From contig JAKSMA010000013.1 in assembly GCA_024400895.1 (NCBI GenBank), positions 1 through 20,052 of the forward strand: DNA of 20,052 bases, read 5' to 3'. The translations under genes were made by a program, and so were the position numbers. Positions within the stretch are counted from its first letter, which is position 1; the number at the start of each line of letters is the position of its first letter. A model generated the notes under the pieces. That model saw only the letters and a program-made list of their open reading frames with translations. It made no database searches and was not told the origin of the DNA. This document shows, one piece after another, positions 9,133 through 16,923 of the stretch. Source of the DNA: Muribaculaceae bacterium. Lineage in GTDB: Bacteria; Bacteroidota; Bacteroidia; Bacteroidales; Muribaculaceae.

Positions 9133-9651
9133 ATGGTAAAGAAAAATAATCGAGTTAAAGTAACTAGCGATATTGAGTTGAAAGATCGCCTCGTGGCCAT
9201 CAATCGTACCACCAAGGTTACCAAGGGTGGTCGTACTTTCACCTTCGCTGCTATCGTCGTAGTTGGTGATGGCAACGGTGTGATTGGTTATGGTCTCGGT
9301 AAGGCTAATGAAGTTACCACTGCTATTGCTAAGGGCGTAGAAGTGGCTAAGAAAAACCTCATCAAGGTTCCTGTACACAAAGGTACTATTCCTCACGAAC
9401 AAGTTGCAAAGTTCGGCGGTAGCCGCATTATCATGAAGCCTGCTACTACCGGTACTGGTGTTAAGGCCGGTGGTGCGATGCGTGCCGTACTTGAAAGCGT
9501 TGGTATTACCGACGTAATTTGTAAGTCTAAGGGCTCTTCTAACCCTCACAACCTCGTGAAGGCTACAATTGCAGCTCTCGGCGAAATGCGTTCACCAATG
9601 GAAATCGCTCACTATCGTGGCGTAACCTTGGACAAAGTGTTTAACGGTTAA
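9133..9651 (+). CDS. rpsE: 30S ribosomal protein S5
   Basis: S5 is a 30S body protein at the mRNA entry channel, important for decoding accuracy and the site of spectinomycin-resistance changes in other bacteria. The product is 172 residues. The N-terminal dsRBD-like fold has [19 protein letters not shown] (about residues 29-47) and [13 protein letters not shown]. The C-terminal fold has [20 protein letters not shown] and [11 protein letters not shown]. Five bases separate it from rplR; rpmD follows after 17 bp. Confidence 0.97.
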   Translation: MVKKNNRVKVTSDIELKDRLVAINRTTKVTKGGRTFTFAAIVVVGDGNGVIGYGLGKANEVTTAIAKGVEVAKKNLIKVPVHKGTIPHEQVAKFGGSRIIMKPATTGTGVKAGGAMRAVLESVGITDVICKSKGSSNPHNLVKATIAALGEMRSPMEIAHYRGVTLDKVFNG

Positions 9652-9668
9652 TTCTTAAGTACATCGAT

Positions 9669-9848
9669 ATGGCTAAAATTTTGATTAAGCAAGTAAAGAG
9701 CAGAATCAATCGTCCTGCTCGTCAAAAGAAGACCCTCGATGCACTGGGTCTCAAGAAATTGAATCAAGTCGTTGAGAAGGAAGCTACTCCTCAAGTCTTG
9801 GGTATGGTTAACACTGTTCGTCATCTGGTAGAAGTTACGAACGCTTAA
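9669..9848 (+). CDS. rpmD: 50S ribosomal protein L30
   Basis: L30 is a small 50S protein. The short gene encodes 59 residues, the normal length, starting MAKILIKQVKSRINRPARQK. The middle has LDALGLKKLNQVV and the end LGMVNTVRHLVEV, both typical of L30. Its place between rpsE and rplO is where L30 is expected in the spc operon. Codon use matches its neighbours. Spacers are 17 bp on each side, without Shine-Dalgarno. Confidence 0.95.
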   Translation: MAKILIKQVKSRINRPARQKKTLDALGLKKLNQVVEKEATPQVLGMVNTVRHLVEVTNA

Positions 9849-9865
9849 AAACATTAATAACTATT

Positions 9866-10312
9866 ATGGAATTAAGTAATTTACAACCCGCTGTAGGTTC
9901 AAATAAGAAAAAACGTCGTATTGGCCGCGGTCCTGGTTCAGGCAAGGGTGGTACTTCTACCCGTGGTCACAAGGGTGCTAAGTCACGTTCTGGTTATTCA
10001 CAAAAGGTTGGTTTCGAAGGTGGTCAGATGCCTCTTCAACGCCGTGTTCCTAAATTCGGTTTCAAGAACATCAACCGTGTAGAATACAAGGCAGTGAACG
10101 TTTCTACCCTCGAAGAACTTGCAACTGCAAAGAATCTTGATAAGGTAACTGTTGCAGATCTTATGGCTGCTGGTCTTGTTCGCAAGAACCAACTCGTTAA
10201 GATTCTCGCTAACGGTGCTATCACCAAGAAGCTTGAAGTTGAAGCTAATGCATTCTCAAAGAAGGCTGAAGAAGTAATTGCTGCAGCCGGAGGTACAACT
10301 GCAAAAGTATAA
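9866..10312 (+). CDS. rplO: 50S ribosomal protein L15
   Basis: L15 is a late-assembling 50S protein with a long basic extension. The product is 148 residues. It starts MELSNLQPAVGSNKKKRRIG and carries the Gly-rich N-terminal segment GRGPGSGKGGTSTRGHKGAK (about residues 20-39), then GGQMPLQRRVPKFGF. The C-terminal L15 fold includes VRKNQLVKILANGAITKKLE. It ends six bases before secY, the usual neighbour. Confidence 0.97.
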   Translation: MELSNLQPAVGSNKKKRRIGRGPGSGKGGTSTRGHKGAKSRSGYSQKVGFEGGQMPLQRRVPKFGFKNINRVEYKAVNVSTLEELATAKNLDKVTVADLMAAGLVRKNQLVKILANGAITKKLEVEANAFSKKAEEVIAAAGGTTAKV

Positions 10313-10318
10313 TAACTG

Positions 10319-11653
10319 ATGAAACTCATTCAAACATTAAAAAACATCTGGAAGATTGAAGAGCTTAGAAAGCGCATCACAATCACATTCCTTTTCATAC
10401 TCGTGTATCGATTTGGATGTCATGTCGTGCTTCCTGGACTCGACCCAACTGCACTTCAAAGAATGCGTGATTTCACTCAACAGAGTGGTTTGATGCAGCT
10501 CATTGATATGTTCAGTGGTGGTGCTTTCTCCCAGGCGTCTGTTTTTGCCTTGGGTATTATGCCCTACATCACAGCATCTATTGTGATCCAATTGCTCGGC
10601 ATGGTTTTGCCAAGCTTCCAGAAGATGCAACGTGAAGGCGAAAGTGGCCGCATGAAGCTGAACCAATACACTCGCTACTTGACAGTGGCAATCCTTTTGG
10701 TTCAAGCTCCTGCTTATCTGCTCAACTTGAACCATCAAGTGAACGGTGCTCTCTCTCTTGGTATGTTCGACGTACTCTACCTCACAGTAGTAATGACAGC
10801 GGGCTCTATGTTCATTATGTGGCTCGGTGAAAAGATCACTGATAAGGGTATCGGTAATGGTATTTCAATGATCATTCTCGTTGGTATCATCGCTCGTTTC
10901 CCTTCTGCATTGGCCGAAGAGTTCACCAGTCGCTTAACCACTGCTCAAGGTGGTCTTGTGATGTTCTTGGTTGAAATTATCCTCTTATTCGCTGTTACTG
11001 CTGGTGCAGTGATGCTCACTCAAGGTACTCGCAAAGTGCCTGTGCAATATGCCAAGCGCATCATTGGCAACCGTCAGTACGGTGGCGCTCGTCAGTACAT
11101 TCCATTGAAGGTGAATGCTGCTAATGTGATGCCAATCATCTTTGCTCAGGCATTGATGTTTATTCCTATCACACTCGCAGGTTTTAGCGCTAGTCAAAAT
11201 GAAGACGGTTTCTTGGCTTCATTTGCTCGTACCTTCAGTGATATGAATGGTTTCTGGTACAACTTGGTATACTTCTTGATGATTGTTGCTTTCACATATT
11301 TCTATACTGCCATCACAGTTCGTCCAACTCAAATGGCAGAAGATATGAAGAAGAACAGCGGCTTCATTCCTGGTGTTAAGCCAGGTAAGAAAACTGCTGA
11401 ATACATCGACTCAATCATGTCACGCATCACCCTTCCAGGTTCAATCTTCTTGGGTATCGTGGCTATTATGCCAGCTTTCGCTCGCTTGTTCGGTGTAAAC
11501 CAGAACTTCGCACAGTTCTTCGGCGGCACATCATTGCTCATTACAGTAGGTGTTGTACTTGATACTTTACAACAAGTTGAGACTCACTTGATGATGCACC
11601 ATTACGACGGCTTGATGAAGTCGGGCAAAGTCAAGGGACGCACTCAAGGTTAA
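10319..11653 (+). CDS. secY: Protein translocase subunit SecY
   Basis: SecY is the pore-forming subunit of the SecYEG channel in the inner membrane, which exports unfolded proteins and inserts membrane proteins. The product is 444 residues with about ten hydrophobic segments. The first is near residues 18-38; the plug region follows, around GGAFSQASVFALGIMPYITA (68-87). Other signatures are GEKITDKGIGNGISMII, the cytosolic loop RKVPVQYAKRI, and IPLKVNAANVMPIIFAQAL. It starts 6 bp after rplO and is followed by map. No defects are seen. Confidence 0.98.
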   Translation: MKLIQTLKNIWKIEELRKRITITFLFILVYRFGCHVVLPGLDPTALQRMRDFTQQSGLMQLIDMFSGGAFSQASVFALGIMPYITASIVIQLLGMVLPSFQKMQREGESGRMKLNQYTRYLTVAILLVQAPAYLLNLNHQVNGALSLGMFDVLYLTVVMTAGSMFIMWLGEKITDKGIGNGISMIILVGIIARFPSALAEEFTSRLTTAQGGLVMFLVEIILLFAVTAGAVMLTQGTRKVPVQYAKRIIGNRQYGGARQYIPLKVNAANVMPIIFAQALMFIPITLAGFSASQNEDGFLASFARTFSDMNGFWYNLVYFLMIVAFTYFYTAITVRPTQMAEDMKKNSGFIPGVKPGKKTAEYIDSIMSRITLPGSIFLGIVAIMPAFARLFGVNQNFAQFFGGTSLLITVGVVLDTLQQVETHLMMHHYDGLMKSGKVKGRTQG

Positions 11654-11682
11654 ATCGACGGATAGTTTAGTCAGATATAAAG

Positions 11683-12468
11683 ATGATTTATCTTAAAACT
11701 GATGAAGAAATAGAGCTTCTGCGTGAAGCTAATCTCGTGGTGGCACGCACACTTGGCGAAATGGCCAAGTGGGTGGCCCCGGGGATTACCACTCGCCGTC
11801 TCGATCAGATTGCTGAAGAGTATATTCGCTCTCAAGGCTGCGTGCCAGGTTTCCTTGGCCTATACGGCTTTCCAGCATCGCTCTGCATCTCGGTAAATGA
11901 AACTGTAGTGCACGGCATTCCTTCCAACTATGCGCTTCAAGAAGGAGATATCGTATCTATCGACTGTGGCGCTACTACAAAAGAAGGTTTCAATGGCGAC
12001 TCTTGCTACACATTCTGTGTTGGTGAAGTTCCCGATGATGTGAAAGCTCTCTTGCACACTACCAAAGAATCTCTCTATGAGGGAATCAAGCAAGCCGTTC
12101 CTGGTAAGCGTATTGGTGACATTGGTCATGCTGTTCAGGAATATTGCGAAAAGCGTGGCTACAGTGTGGTAAGAGAAATGTGTGGTCATGGAGTTGGACG
12201 CAAGCTCCACGAAGATCCAGAAGTTCCAAACTATGGACGACGTGGTACTGGTCCACTCATTAAGAATGGCATGTGTATAGCCATCGAGCCAATGATAAAT
12301 CTTGGAAGCAAGAATATCGTTATCGAACGAGATGGTTGGACTACTCGCACTAAAGACCGTAAGCCATCAGCGCATTTCGAACACTCAATAGCAGTTCACA
12401 ATGGTAAAGCTGATATTTTATCGTCGTTTGAATATATCAAAGAAGTGCTTGGCGAACGCTTTATTTAA
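11683..12468 (+). CDS. map: Methionine aminopeptidase, type I
   Basis: This cytosolic metalloenzyme removes the initiator Met from nascent proteins when the second residue is small. The product is 261 residues, the size of type I enzymes without a zinc-finger extension. All five metal ligands are visible: D94 in SIDCGA, D106 in NGDSCYTF, H169 in [14 protein letters not shown]202 in AIEPM, and E233 in FEHSIAV. H77 (VHGIP) and H176 match the substrate-binding His residues. Placement between secY and infA is common in Bacteroidetes and Firmicutes. A 29-bp AT-rich spacer lies on each side. Confidence 0.97.
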   Translation: MIYLKTDEEIELLREANLVVARTLGEMAKWVAPGITTRRLDQIAEEYIRSQGCVPGFLGLYGFPASLCISVNETVVHGIPSNYALQEGDIVSIDCGATTKEGFNGDSCYTFCVGEVPDDVKALLHTTKESLYEGIKQAVPGKRIGDIGHAVQEYCEKRGYSVVREMCGHGVGRKLHEDPEVPNYGRRGTGPLIKNGMCIAIEPMINLGSKNIVIERDGWTTRTKDRKPSAHFEHSIAVHNGKADILSSFEYIKEVLGERFI

Positions 12469-12497
12469 TTCATCAATATAATTTTAAATTACAAAAA

Positions 12498-12716
12498 ATG
12501 GCCAAACAGACCGCTATCGAAATCGATGGAACAATCGTAGAGGCTTTGTCGAATGCAATGTTCCGCGTTGAATTCGAAAATGGGCACCAAATCACAGCCC
12601 ACATCTCTGGTAAGATGCGCATGCACTACATCAAAATCCTCCCAGGCGACAAAGTGAAAGTTGAAATGTCGCCATACGATCTTTCCAAAGGTAGAATTTC
12701 TTTTAGATACAAATAA
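12498..12716 (+). CDS. infA: Translation initiation factor IF-1
   Basis: IF-1 is an S1/OB-fold protein that blocks the 30S A-site during initiation. The product is 72 residues, exactly the usual size. It starts [20 protein letters not shown] and has [20 protein letters not shown] (about residues 22-41), followed by [18 protein letters not shown]. It lies between map and rpmJ, the standard arrangement. The upstream spacer is AT-rich with no Shine-Dalgarno. Confidence 0.97.
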   Translation: MAKQTAIEIDGTIVEALSNAMFRVEFENGHQITAHISGKMRMHYIKILPGDKVKVEMSPYDLSKGRISFRYK

Positions 12717-12730
12717 AAAACATTACTATA

Positions 12731-12847
12731 ATGAAAGTAAGAGCCTCAATTAAAAAACGCACCCCTGACTGCAAAATCGTTCGTCGCAAGGGTCGTCTTT
12801 ACGTGATTAATAAGAAAAATCCTAAGATGAAGATGCGTCAAGGATAA
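12731..12847 (+). CDS. rpmJ: 50S ribosomal protein L36, zinc-free form
   Basis: L36 is the smallest 50S protein. The 117-bp gene encodes 38 residues, starting [20 protein letters not shown] and ending [10 protein letters not shown]. The zinc form has Cys11, Cys14, Cys27 and His33. Here these positions are T11, C14, N27 and M33, so the zinc site is lost and only one Cys remains. It lies 14 bp after infA, its usual partner, and 36 bp before rpsM. Confidence 0.95.
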   Translation: MKVRASIKKRTPDCKIVRRKGRLYVINKKNPKMKMRQG

Positions 12848-12854
12848 TTTTTAG

Positions 12855-12863
12855 TAAATTTGC
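12855..12863 (+). promoter_or_regulatory. Possible internal promoter (-7 box) before the alpha block
   Basis: TAAATTTGC matches the Bacteroidetes sigma-ABfr -7 consensus TAnnTTTG in the 36-bp spacer between rpmJ and rpsM. Transcription would begin about 12869, leaving a leader of about 15 bases before the rpsM ATG. No good TTTG box is seen at the expected -33 position (about 12830-12836), so the call is tentative. It could give rpsM-rpsK-rpsD-rpoA-rplQ extra transcription. Confidence 0.4.
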
Positions 12864-12883
12864 AAAAAAAATAAATTAATTAT

Positions 12884-13264
12884 ATGGCAGTACGTATAGT
12901 CGGAGTTGATCTCCCTCAAAACAAAAGAGGCGTAATCGCGCTCACCTATATCTATGGTATCGGTCGCAGCGCTGCCGCCACAATCCTCAGCAAAGCTGGT
13001 GTTAGCGAAGACACCAAGGTTAAGGATTGGACCGATGCTGAAGCAGCTAAGGTGCGTGAAGTCATCGGTGAGAACTACAAGGTAGAAGGTGACCTTCGTA
13101 GCGAAATCCAAATGAATATCAAGCGTCTCATGGATATCGGTTGCTACCGTGGTATCCGTCACCGTAACGGTCTTCCTGTTCGCGGTCAAAGCACCAAGAA
13201 CAATGCCCGTACTCGTAAGGGACGTAAGAAAACAGTTGCAAACAAGAAGAAAGCTACTAAATAA
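12884..13264 (+). CDS. rpsM: 30S ribosomal protein S13
   Basis: S13 is a 30S head protein contacting the P-site tRNA and the L5 bridge. The product is 126 residues. It starts [20 protein letters not shown] and has [10 protein letters not shown] near residue 22. The S13 signature is [19 protein letters not shown] at about residues 86-104. The C-terminal tail is very basic ([17 protein letters not shown]). It opens the alpha block and may have its own promoter just upstream. rpsK follows after 9 bp. Confidence 0.97.
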   Translation: MAVRIVGVDLPQNKRGVIALTYIYGIGRSAAATILSKAGVSEDTKVKDWTDAEAAKVREVIGENYKVEGDLRSEIQMNIKRLMDIGCYRGIRHRNGLPVRGQSTKNNARTRKGRKKTVANKKKATK

Positions 13265-13273
13265 TTTTAAAGT

Positions 13274-13663
13274 ATGGCAAAAAAGACAGTCGCAGCTAAG
13301 AAGAGAGTTGTTAAAGTTGACGGAGTTGGTCAACTTCACGTTCATTCTTCTTTCAACAACATTATTGTGTGTCTCGCTAACGGCGAGGGACAAGTTATTT
13401 CATGGTCTTCTGCCGGCAAGATGGGCTTCCGTGGTTCTAAAAAGAACACTCCTTACGCAGCTCAAATGGCCGCTCAAGATTGTGCAAAGGTTGCTTACGA
13501 TCTTGGCCTCCGCAAGGTTAAGGCTTATGTTAAGGGTCCAGGCAACGGTCGTGAATCCGCTATCCGCACCATCCACGGTGCTGGCATTGCAGTAACAGAG
13601 ATTATCGACGTTACTCCACTTCCACATAACGGATGTCGTCCTCCTAAGAGAAGAAGAGTTTAA
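13274..13663 (+). CDS. rpsK: 30S ribosomal protein S11
   Basis: S11 is a 30S platform protein near the E-site mRNA. The product is 129 residues. It has a basic N-terminus, [20 protein letters not shown] (about residues 23-42), [17 protein letters not shown], and [19 protein letters not shown]. The C-terminus [18 protein letters not shown] is the usual ending. It follows rpsM by 9 bp. A 152-bp spacer follows before rpsD, the longest within the ribosomal operon. Confidence 0.97.
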   Translation: MAKKTVAAKKRVVKVDGVGQLHVHSSFNNIIVCLANGEGQVISWSSAGKMGFRGSKKNTPYAAQMAAQDCAKVAYDLGLRKVKAYVKGPGNGRESAIRTIHGAGIAVTEIIDVTPLPHNGCRPPKRRRV

Positions 13664-13815
13664 TATTTAGTTTTTTAGTTTTAAACTCTGTAAATCAATT
13701 TCATTTATTTTTTCGCGAATCTCTGTCAGTGAATAGATTGCATTTTATTTAACAACCTCTCTGCAATCGCGGCTGCACTGAAGCGATTCATAAACAAACT
13801 TTAATTATTTAAAAA
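13664..13815 (+). promoter_or_regulatory. Structured leader before rpsD (possible S4 autoregulatory element)
   Basis: This 152-base spacer between rpsK and rpsD has no gene. Two stem-loops can be drawn. The first pairs AATCT (13718-13722) with AGATT (13735-13739), extended by GC/GC across one bulged G. The second pairs AATCGC (13765-13770) with GCGATT (13783-13788) around a 12-base loop. CGCGA (13714-13718) can also pair with TCGCG (13767-13771), an alternative fold. No T-tract follows either stem. S4 regulates its own mRNA in E. coli and Bacillus, and I recall candidate S4 leaders proposed in Bacteroidia; I could not check that this is the same motif. Confidence 0.5.
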
Positions 13816-14424
13816 ATGGCTAGATATACCGGTCCAAAATCAAAAATTGCCCGCAAATTGGGCGAAGCAATCTTCGGTGAAGATAAAGTTCTTGCTCGTA
13901 AGAACTATGCTCCGGGCCAGCACGGCGCCAACAAGAGAAGAAAACTCTCTGAGTATGGTACTCAGCTTCGCGAAAAACAAAAGGCTAAATACACTTATGG
14001 TGTACTCGAACGTCAGTTCCGTAACCTTTTCAAGAAAGCTTCTTCTCTCAAGGGTGTAACTGGTGAGGTTCTTCTCCAATTACTTGAGTCTCGTCTCGAC
14101 AACGTAGTTTACCGTCTTGGTATCGCTCCTACTCGTGCAGCTGCACGTCAGTTGGTGCTCCACCGTCACATCACTGTTAACGGTCAAGTAGTAAACATCG
14201 CTTCTTATCAGGTAGTTCCTGGTGAAGTTGTTGCCGTTCGCGAAAAATCTAAATCACTTGAAGTGATCCAAGACTGCCTTGCAGGTTTCAACCACAGCAA
14301 GTATCCTTGGATTGAATGGGACGAAAGTGTAAAGGGTGGTAAGATGCTCAATCTTCCACAACGCGAAGATATCCCTGAAAATATCAAGGAACAGTTAATC
14401 GTTGAATTGTATTCTAAACAGTAA
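13816..14424 (+). CDS. rpsD: 30S ribosomal protein S4, zinc-free form
   Basis: S4 nucleates assembly of the 30S body and often represses its own operon. The product is 202 residues. It starts [20 protein letters not shown] and lacks the N-terminal Cys cluster of zinc-binding S4. Next come [19 protein letters not shown] and the S4 RNA-binding domain ([20 protein letters not shown] at about 90-109, then [20 protein letters not shown]). The C-terminus ends IVELYSKQ. It is preceded by a 152-base structured leader and followed by rpoA after 12 bp. Confidence 0.97.
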   Translation: MARYTGPKSKIARKLGEAIFGEDKVLARKNYAPGQHGANKRRKLSEYGTQLREKQKAKYTYGVLERQFRNLFKKASSLKGVTGEVLLQLLESRLDNVVYRLGIAPTRAAARQLVLHRHITVNGQVVNIASYQVVPGEVVAVREKSKSLEVIQDCLAGFNHSKYPWIEWDESVKGGKMLNLPQREDIPENIKEQLIVELYSKQ

Positions 14425-14436
14425 AATTTAACATCC

Positions 14437-15429
14437 ATGGCTATTTTAGCATTTCAGAAACCAGACAAAGTATTGATGCTGGAAGCCGACAACACCTTCG
14501 GCAAATTCGAGTTCCGTCCATTGGAACCGGGTTATGGTGTTACCATCGGCAATGCGTTGCGTCGTATTCTTCTCGCTTCGCTTGAAGGTTACGCTATCTG
14601 CAATATTCGCATTGATGGTGTGAAACACGAATTCGCCACTATCCCAGGCGTAAAGGAAGACGTTACCAACGTTATTCTCAACCTTAAGAAGGTTCGTCTT
14701 AAAAGAGTGGTAGAAGACACCGAATTTGAAAAGGCTACCATCAAGGTTTCGGGCCAGGATGTGTTTAAAGCTGGTGACATCGGTAAGGTTCTCAATGGCT
14801 TCGAAGTTCTCAATCCAGAACTTGTGATTTGCCACATGGATCCAAGCACAAGTTTCCAGATTGACCTTAACATTAATAAGGGTCGTGGTTATGTACCTGC
14901 AGACGAAAATCGCAATGCTAACGACACTATTGATACTATCGCTATCGATTCTATCTACACTCCTATTATCAATGTTAAGTATACTGTAGACAATTACCGT
15001 GTCGAGCAGAAAACCGACTACGAGAAACTGACACTCGAAATTACAACCGACGGCTCAATTCAGCCAAAGGAAGCGCTTAAGGAAGCTGCAAAGATTCTTA
15101 TTCAACACTTCATGCTCTTCTCTGACGAGAAAATTGCTCTCGATGCAGCAGAAAATGAGGGTAACGAAGAATTTGATGAAGAAGTTCTCCACATGCGTCA
15201 ACTTCTCAAGACCAAGTTGGTGGACATGGACCTCAGTGTTCGTGCTCTCAACTGCTTGAAGTCAGCTGAAGTTGAAACACTTTCTGAGCTTGTAGTCTTC
15301 AACAAGACCGACTTGCTCAAATTCCGTAATTTCGGTAAAAAGTCCTTGTTAGAACTTGAAGATCTCCTGGCTAACCTGGGTCTTTCCTTTGGCATGGACA
15401 TTTCTAAGTACAAATTAGATAAAGAGTAA
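14437..15429 (+). CDS. rpoA: DNA-directed RNA polymerase subunit alpha
   Basis: The alpha subunit dimerises to start RNA polymerase assembly and contacts upstream DNA and activators. The product is 330 residues. The N-terminal domain (about 1-230) has [20 protein letters not shown] followed by ILLASLEG, the alpha-dimer signature. A short acidic linker (about 235-252) follows. The C-terminal domain has [17 protein letters not shown] and [14 protein letters not shown]. Residues equal to E. coli R265, N268, C269, G296, K298 and S299 are all kept (R269, N272, C273, G300, K302, S303). rplQ follows after 6 bp. Confidence 0.98.
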   Translation: MAILAFQKPDKVLMLEADNTFGKFEFRPLEPGYGVTIGNALRRILLASLEGYAICNIRIDGVKHEFATIPGVKEDVTNVILNLKKVRLKRVVEDTEFEKATIKVSGQDVFKAGDIGKVLNGFEVLNPELVICHMDPSTSFQIDLNINKGRGYVPADENRNANDTIDTIAIDSIYTPIINVKYTVDNYRVEQKTDYEKLTLEITTDGSIQPKEALKEAAKILIQHFMLFSDEKIALDAAENEGNEEFDEEVLHMRQLLKTKLVDMDLSVRALNCLKSAEVETLSELVVFNKTDLLKFRNFGKKSLLELEDLLANLGLSFGMDISKYKLDKE

Positions 15430-15435
15430 TAAACG

Positions 15436-15906
15436 ATGAGACATAATAAAAAATTCAATCACTTAGGCCGTACGAAAAGCCATCGTGAAGCCCTTTTGGC
15501 TAACATGACTATTTCATTGATTCTCCACAAGAGAATCTTCACCACCTTGGCTAAGGCAAAAGCTCTTCGCGTTTACGCTGAGCCTATTATCAACAGAGCA
15601 AAGAAAGACGATACTGCCTCTCGCCGCGTTGTTTTCAGCTATCTTCAAAGCAAGGAAGCTGTGAACGAATTGTTCACTAACATTTCTCAAAAGATTGCTG
15701 ATCGTCCAGGTGGATACACTCGTATTTTGAAACTTGGCAACCGCCTTGGCGATAACGCTAAGACTTGCTTCATTGAACTCGTTGACTACAACGAAGCAAT
15801 GCTCGCCGACAAGAAGAAAGCAACCAAGAAGACTACCCGTCGTAGTGGTAAGAAGGCTGCTCCTAAGGCTGAAGCTGCTCCAGTTGAAGAAGCTGCTGCT
15901 GAGTAA
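15436..15906 (+). CDS. rplQ: 50S ribosomal protein L17 with Ala/Lys/Glu tail
   Basis: L17 is a 50S protein near the tunnel exit. The product is 156 residues against 127 in E. coli. The core starts [20 protein letters not shown] and has [20 protein letters not shown] (about residues 23-42) and [20 protein letters not shown]. The extra length is a low-complexity tail of about 30 residues ([20 protein letters not shown], then APVEEAAAE), probably disordered. It is the last gene of the superoperon; two hairpins follow within 90 bp. Confidence 0.96.
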   Translation: MRHNKKFNHLGRTKSHREALLANMTISLILHKRIFTTLAKAKALRVYAEPIINRAKKDDTASRRVVFSYLQSKEAVNELFTNISQKIADRPGGYTRILKLGNRLGDNAKTCFIELVDYNEAMLADKKKATKKTTRRSGKKAAPKAEAAPVEEAAAE

Positions 15907-15912
15907 TTCTTC

Positions 15913-15951
15913 GATTTTCATTAAGGGCTTGTCCCTCTTAATGATAAAATC
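15913..15951 (+). terminator. First hairpin after rplQ
   Basis: GATTTTCATTAAG (15913-15925) pairs with CTTAATG (15937-15943) and, across a two-base AT bulge, AAAATC (15946-15951), giving 13 pairs. The loop holds GG/CC that may pair further. The T-tract after it is poor, so it may act as an RNA 3'-end stabiliser or an auxiliary terminator rather than the main one. It starts seven bases after the rplQ stop. Confidence 0.65.
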
Positions 15952-15956
15952 AAATG

Positions 15957-15992
15957 CATCCGCTCATCTCTATGATGGGCGGATGTTTTTTT
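15957..15992 (+). terminator. Rho-independent terminator of the ribosomal superoperon
   Basis: CATCCGCTCATC (15957-15968) pairs with GATGGGCGGATG (15974-15985). The stem has 12 pairs including one G-U, a five-base loop (TCTAT) and a following run of seven T (15986-15992). This is a textbook intrinsic terminator for the + strand. It sits in the convergent gap between rplQ and the - strand gene that ends at 16073, so the stem could also weakly stop transcription from the other side. Confidence 0.92.
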
Positions 15993-16072
15993 CTAATCCA
16001 CTGTGTCGAATACAACGGATACGAAATATTCACCTTGTAAATGTGTATCGCCGTTGATATAATCCATAAGGT

Positions 16073-16771
16073 TTACATGAATTCCTTTTTCTTCTTCATC
16101 TCGAGATTGATAGTCGTAATAGTATTGTATTTATTCGTGTAATCTAACAGTTCCTCAGTGCTCATATATATATGGTCGGAAATCTTCTCTGTAGGGCCTT
16201 GGTCACTGCATATTAATACTTTTTTGCATCCAAATAGTCTTGCTGGTTCTATATATTCCTTTCTTTTATTAAGAAGCCACTCTCTGCGGGTTTCCTTTTC
16301 GTGGAATGCTTTTTCCCATCCAAAATATCTTACTTCTGGATTGATATCCAGATATACATTTTCTTTAAATATCTGATAGGATATTTCTTCATTATTTAAT
16401 GTGTATATCGGGTATATATTGGCTTCAAAATCGCTCATAAGATCATTGAATCTTATTTTAGTCTCTTTTGAGTCGAATTTTAATGTGAAAATTTTATCTC
16501 TTAATTTTGATTTTAATTCTTTTTGTTGAAAATACAGAATCTCTACCTGTGTTTCCGTTTTATATGCTTTATTAGAAATTATCTCGATTATTGAATATTT
16601 TACACGTTTTTTTAGTGAAATTATATGTTTTTTTTCATCATATTTAAATTCTTCCCAGGCAACTACTTTAATGTTTGTTTTTAGGCGTTTTGACAATTCG
16701 AGTCCCGTGGCATGAATATCATGCACTGGAATATCGTGTTTTAGACCAAAATGAATTATATCCCATCCCAT
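16073..16771 (-). CDS. Hypothetical protein of 232 residues, AT-rich gene
   Basis: I do not recognise this family. From the ATG at 16771 the protein has 232 residues and starts MGWDIIHFGLKHDIPVHDIH. The frame is open up to 16852, but that longer start overlaps a terminator and a promoter-like box, so 16771 is preferred. There is no signal peptide or membrane segment. It is rich in Lys, Glu and Ile. Near the C-terminus is a Cys/Gly segment, GCKKVLICSDQGPTEKI (about 181-197), and it ends in a basic run (MKKKKEFM). Base composition is about 20-30% GC in lines I counted, against about 45% around it, suggesting foreign origin. An immunity- or defence-type accessory role is possible but unsupported. 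Confidence 0.75.
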   Translation of the reverse strand: MGWDIIHFGLKHDIPVHDIHATGLELSKRLKTNIKVVAWEEFKYDEKKHIISLKKRVKYSIIEIISNKAYKTETQVEILYFQQKELKSKLRDKIFTLKFDSKETKIRFNDLMSDFEANIYPIYTLNNEEISYQIFKENVYLDINPEVRYFGWEKAFHEKETRREWLLNKRKEYIEPARLFGCKKVLICSDQGPTEKISDHIYMSTEELLDYTNKYNTITTINLEMKKKKEFM

Positions 16772-16815
16772 GATTTGAAATTTTAAAATTATAATAGAAT
16801 TTTGATTTAACCGTG

Positions 16816-16823
16816 CAAAAATA
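16816..16823 (-). promoter_or_regulatory. Possible -7 promoter box for the 232-residue gene
   Basis: On the - strand the bases read TATTTTTG followed by C, matching the Bacteroidetes -7 consensus TAnnTTTG. Transcription would start near 16809, about 38 bases before the ATG at 16771. TTG triplets upstream are not at the expected spacing. The same bases form the T-rich tail of the preceding terminator, so the match may be accidental. Confidence 0.35.
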
Positions 16824-16859
16824 AATCGAGATTGTCTCAATTTGTGGGACAACCTCGAT
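16817..16859 (-). terminator. Terminator of the transporter/NRPS-like operon
   Basis: Read on the - strand, ATCGAG (16859-16854) pairs with CTCGAT (16830-16825), and inside a single mismatch TTGTC (16852-16848) pairs with GACAA (16836-16832). A loop of about nine bases closes it. It is followed by TTATTTTT, a T-rich tail. The position, 65 bases after the transporter stop codon, suits an intrinsic terminator on the - strand. Confidence 0.7.
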
Positions 16860-16923
16860 AAATTATCTGGTTTTGGAATTTTATTTATGAATAAAAGAAA
16901 GAACTGTTACTGGTAGTGTGGGT

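Noticed and set aside
12851..13393. Open frame of 180 codons on the - strand opposite rpsM
   Set aside because: It is an antisense shadow of a clear S13 gene with no initiation or family signals.
15993..16067. Possible 24-codon gene on the - strand between the 232-residue gene and the terminators
   Set aside because: It has an ATG and a protein-like sequence (starts MDYINGDTHLQGEYF), but is too short to support, has no clear initiation signal, and is in a different frame from the upstream gene.
16772..16852. Upstream in-frame extension of the 232-residue gene (start at 16852)
   Set aside because: The extra 27 codons cross a terminator hairpin and a promoter-like box and look like untranslated leader, so the ATG at 16771 was chosen.
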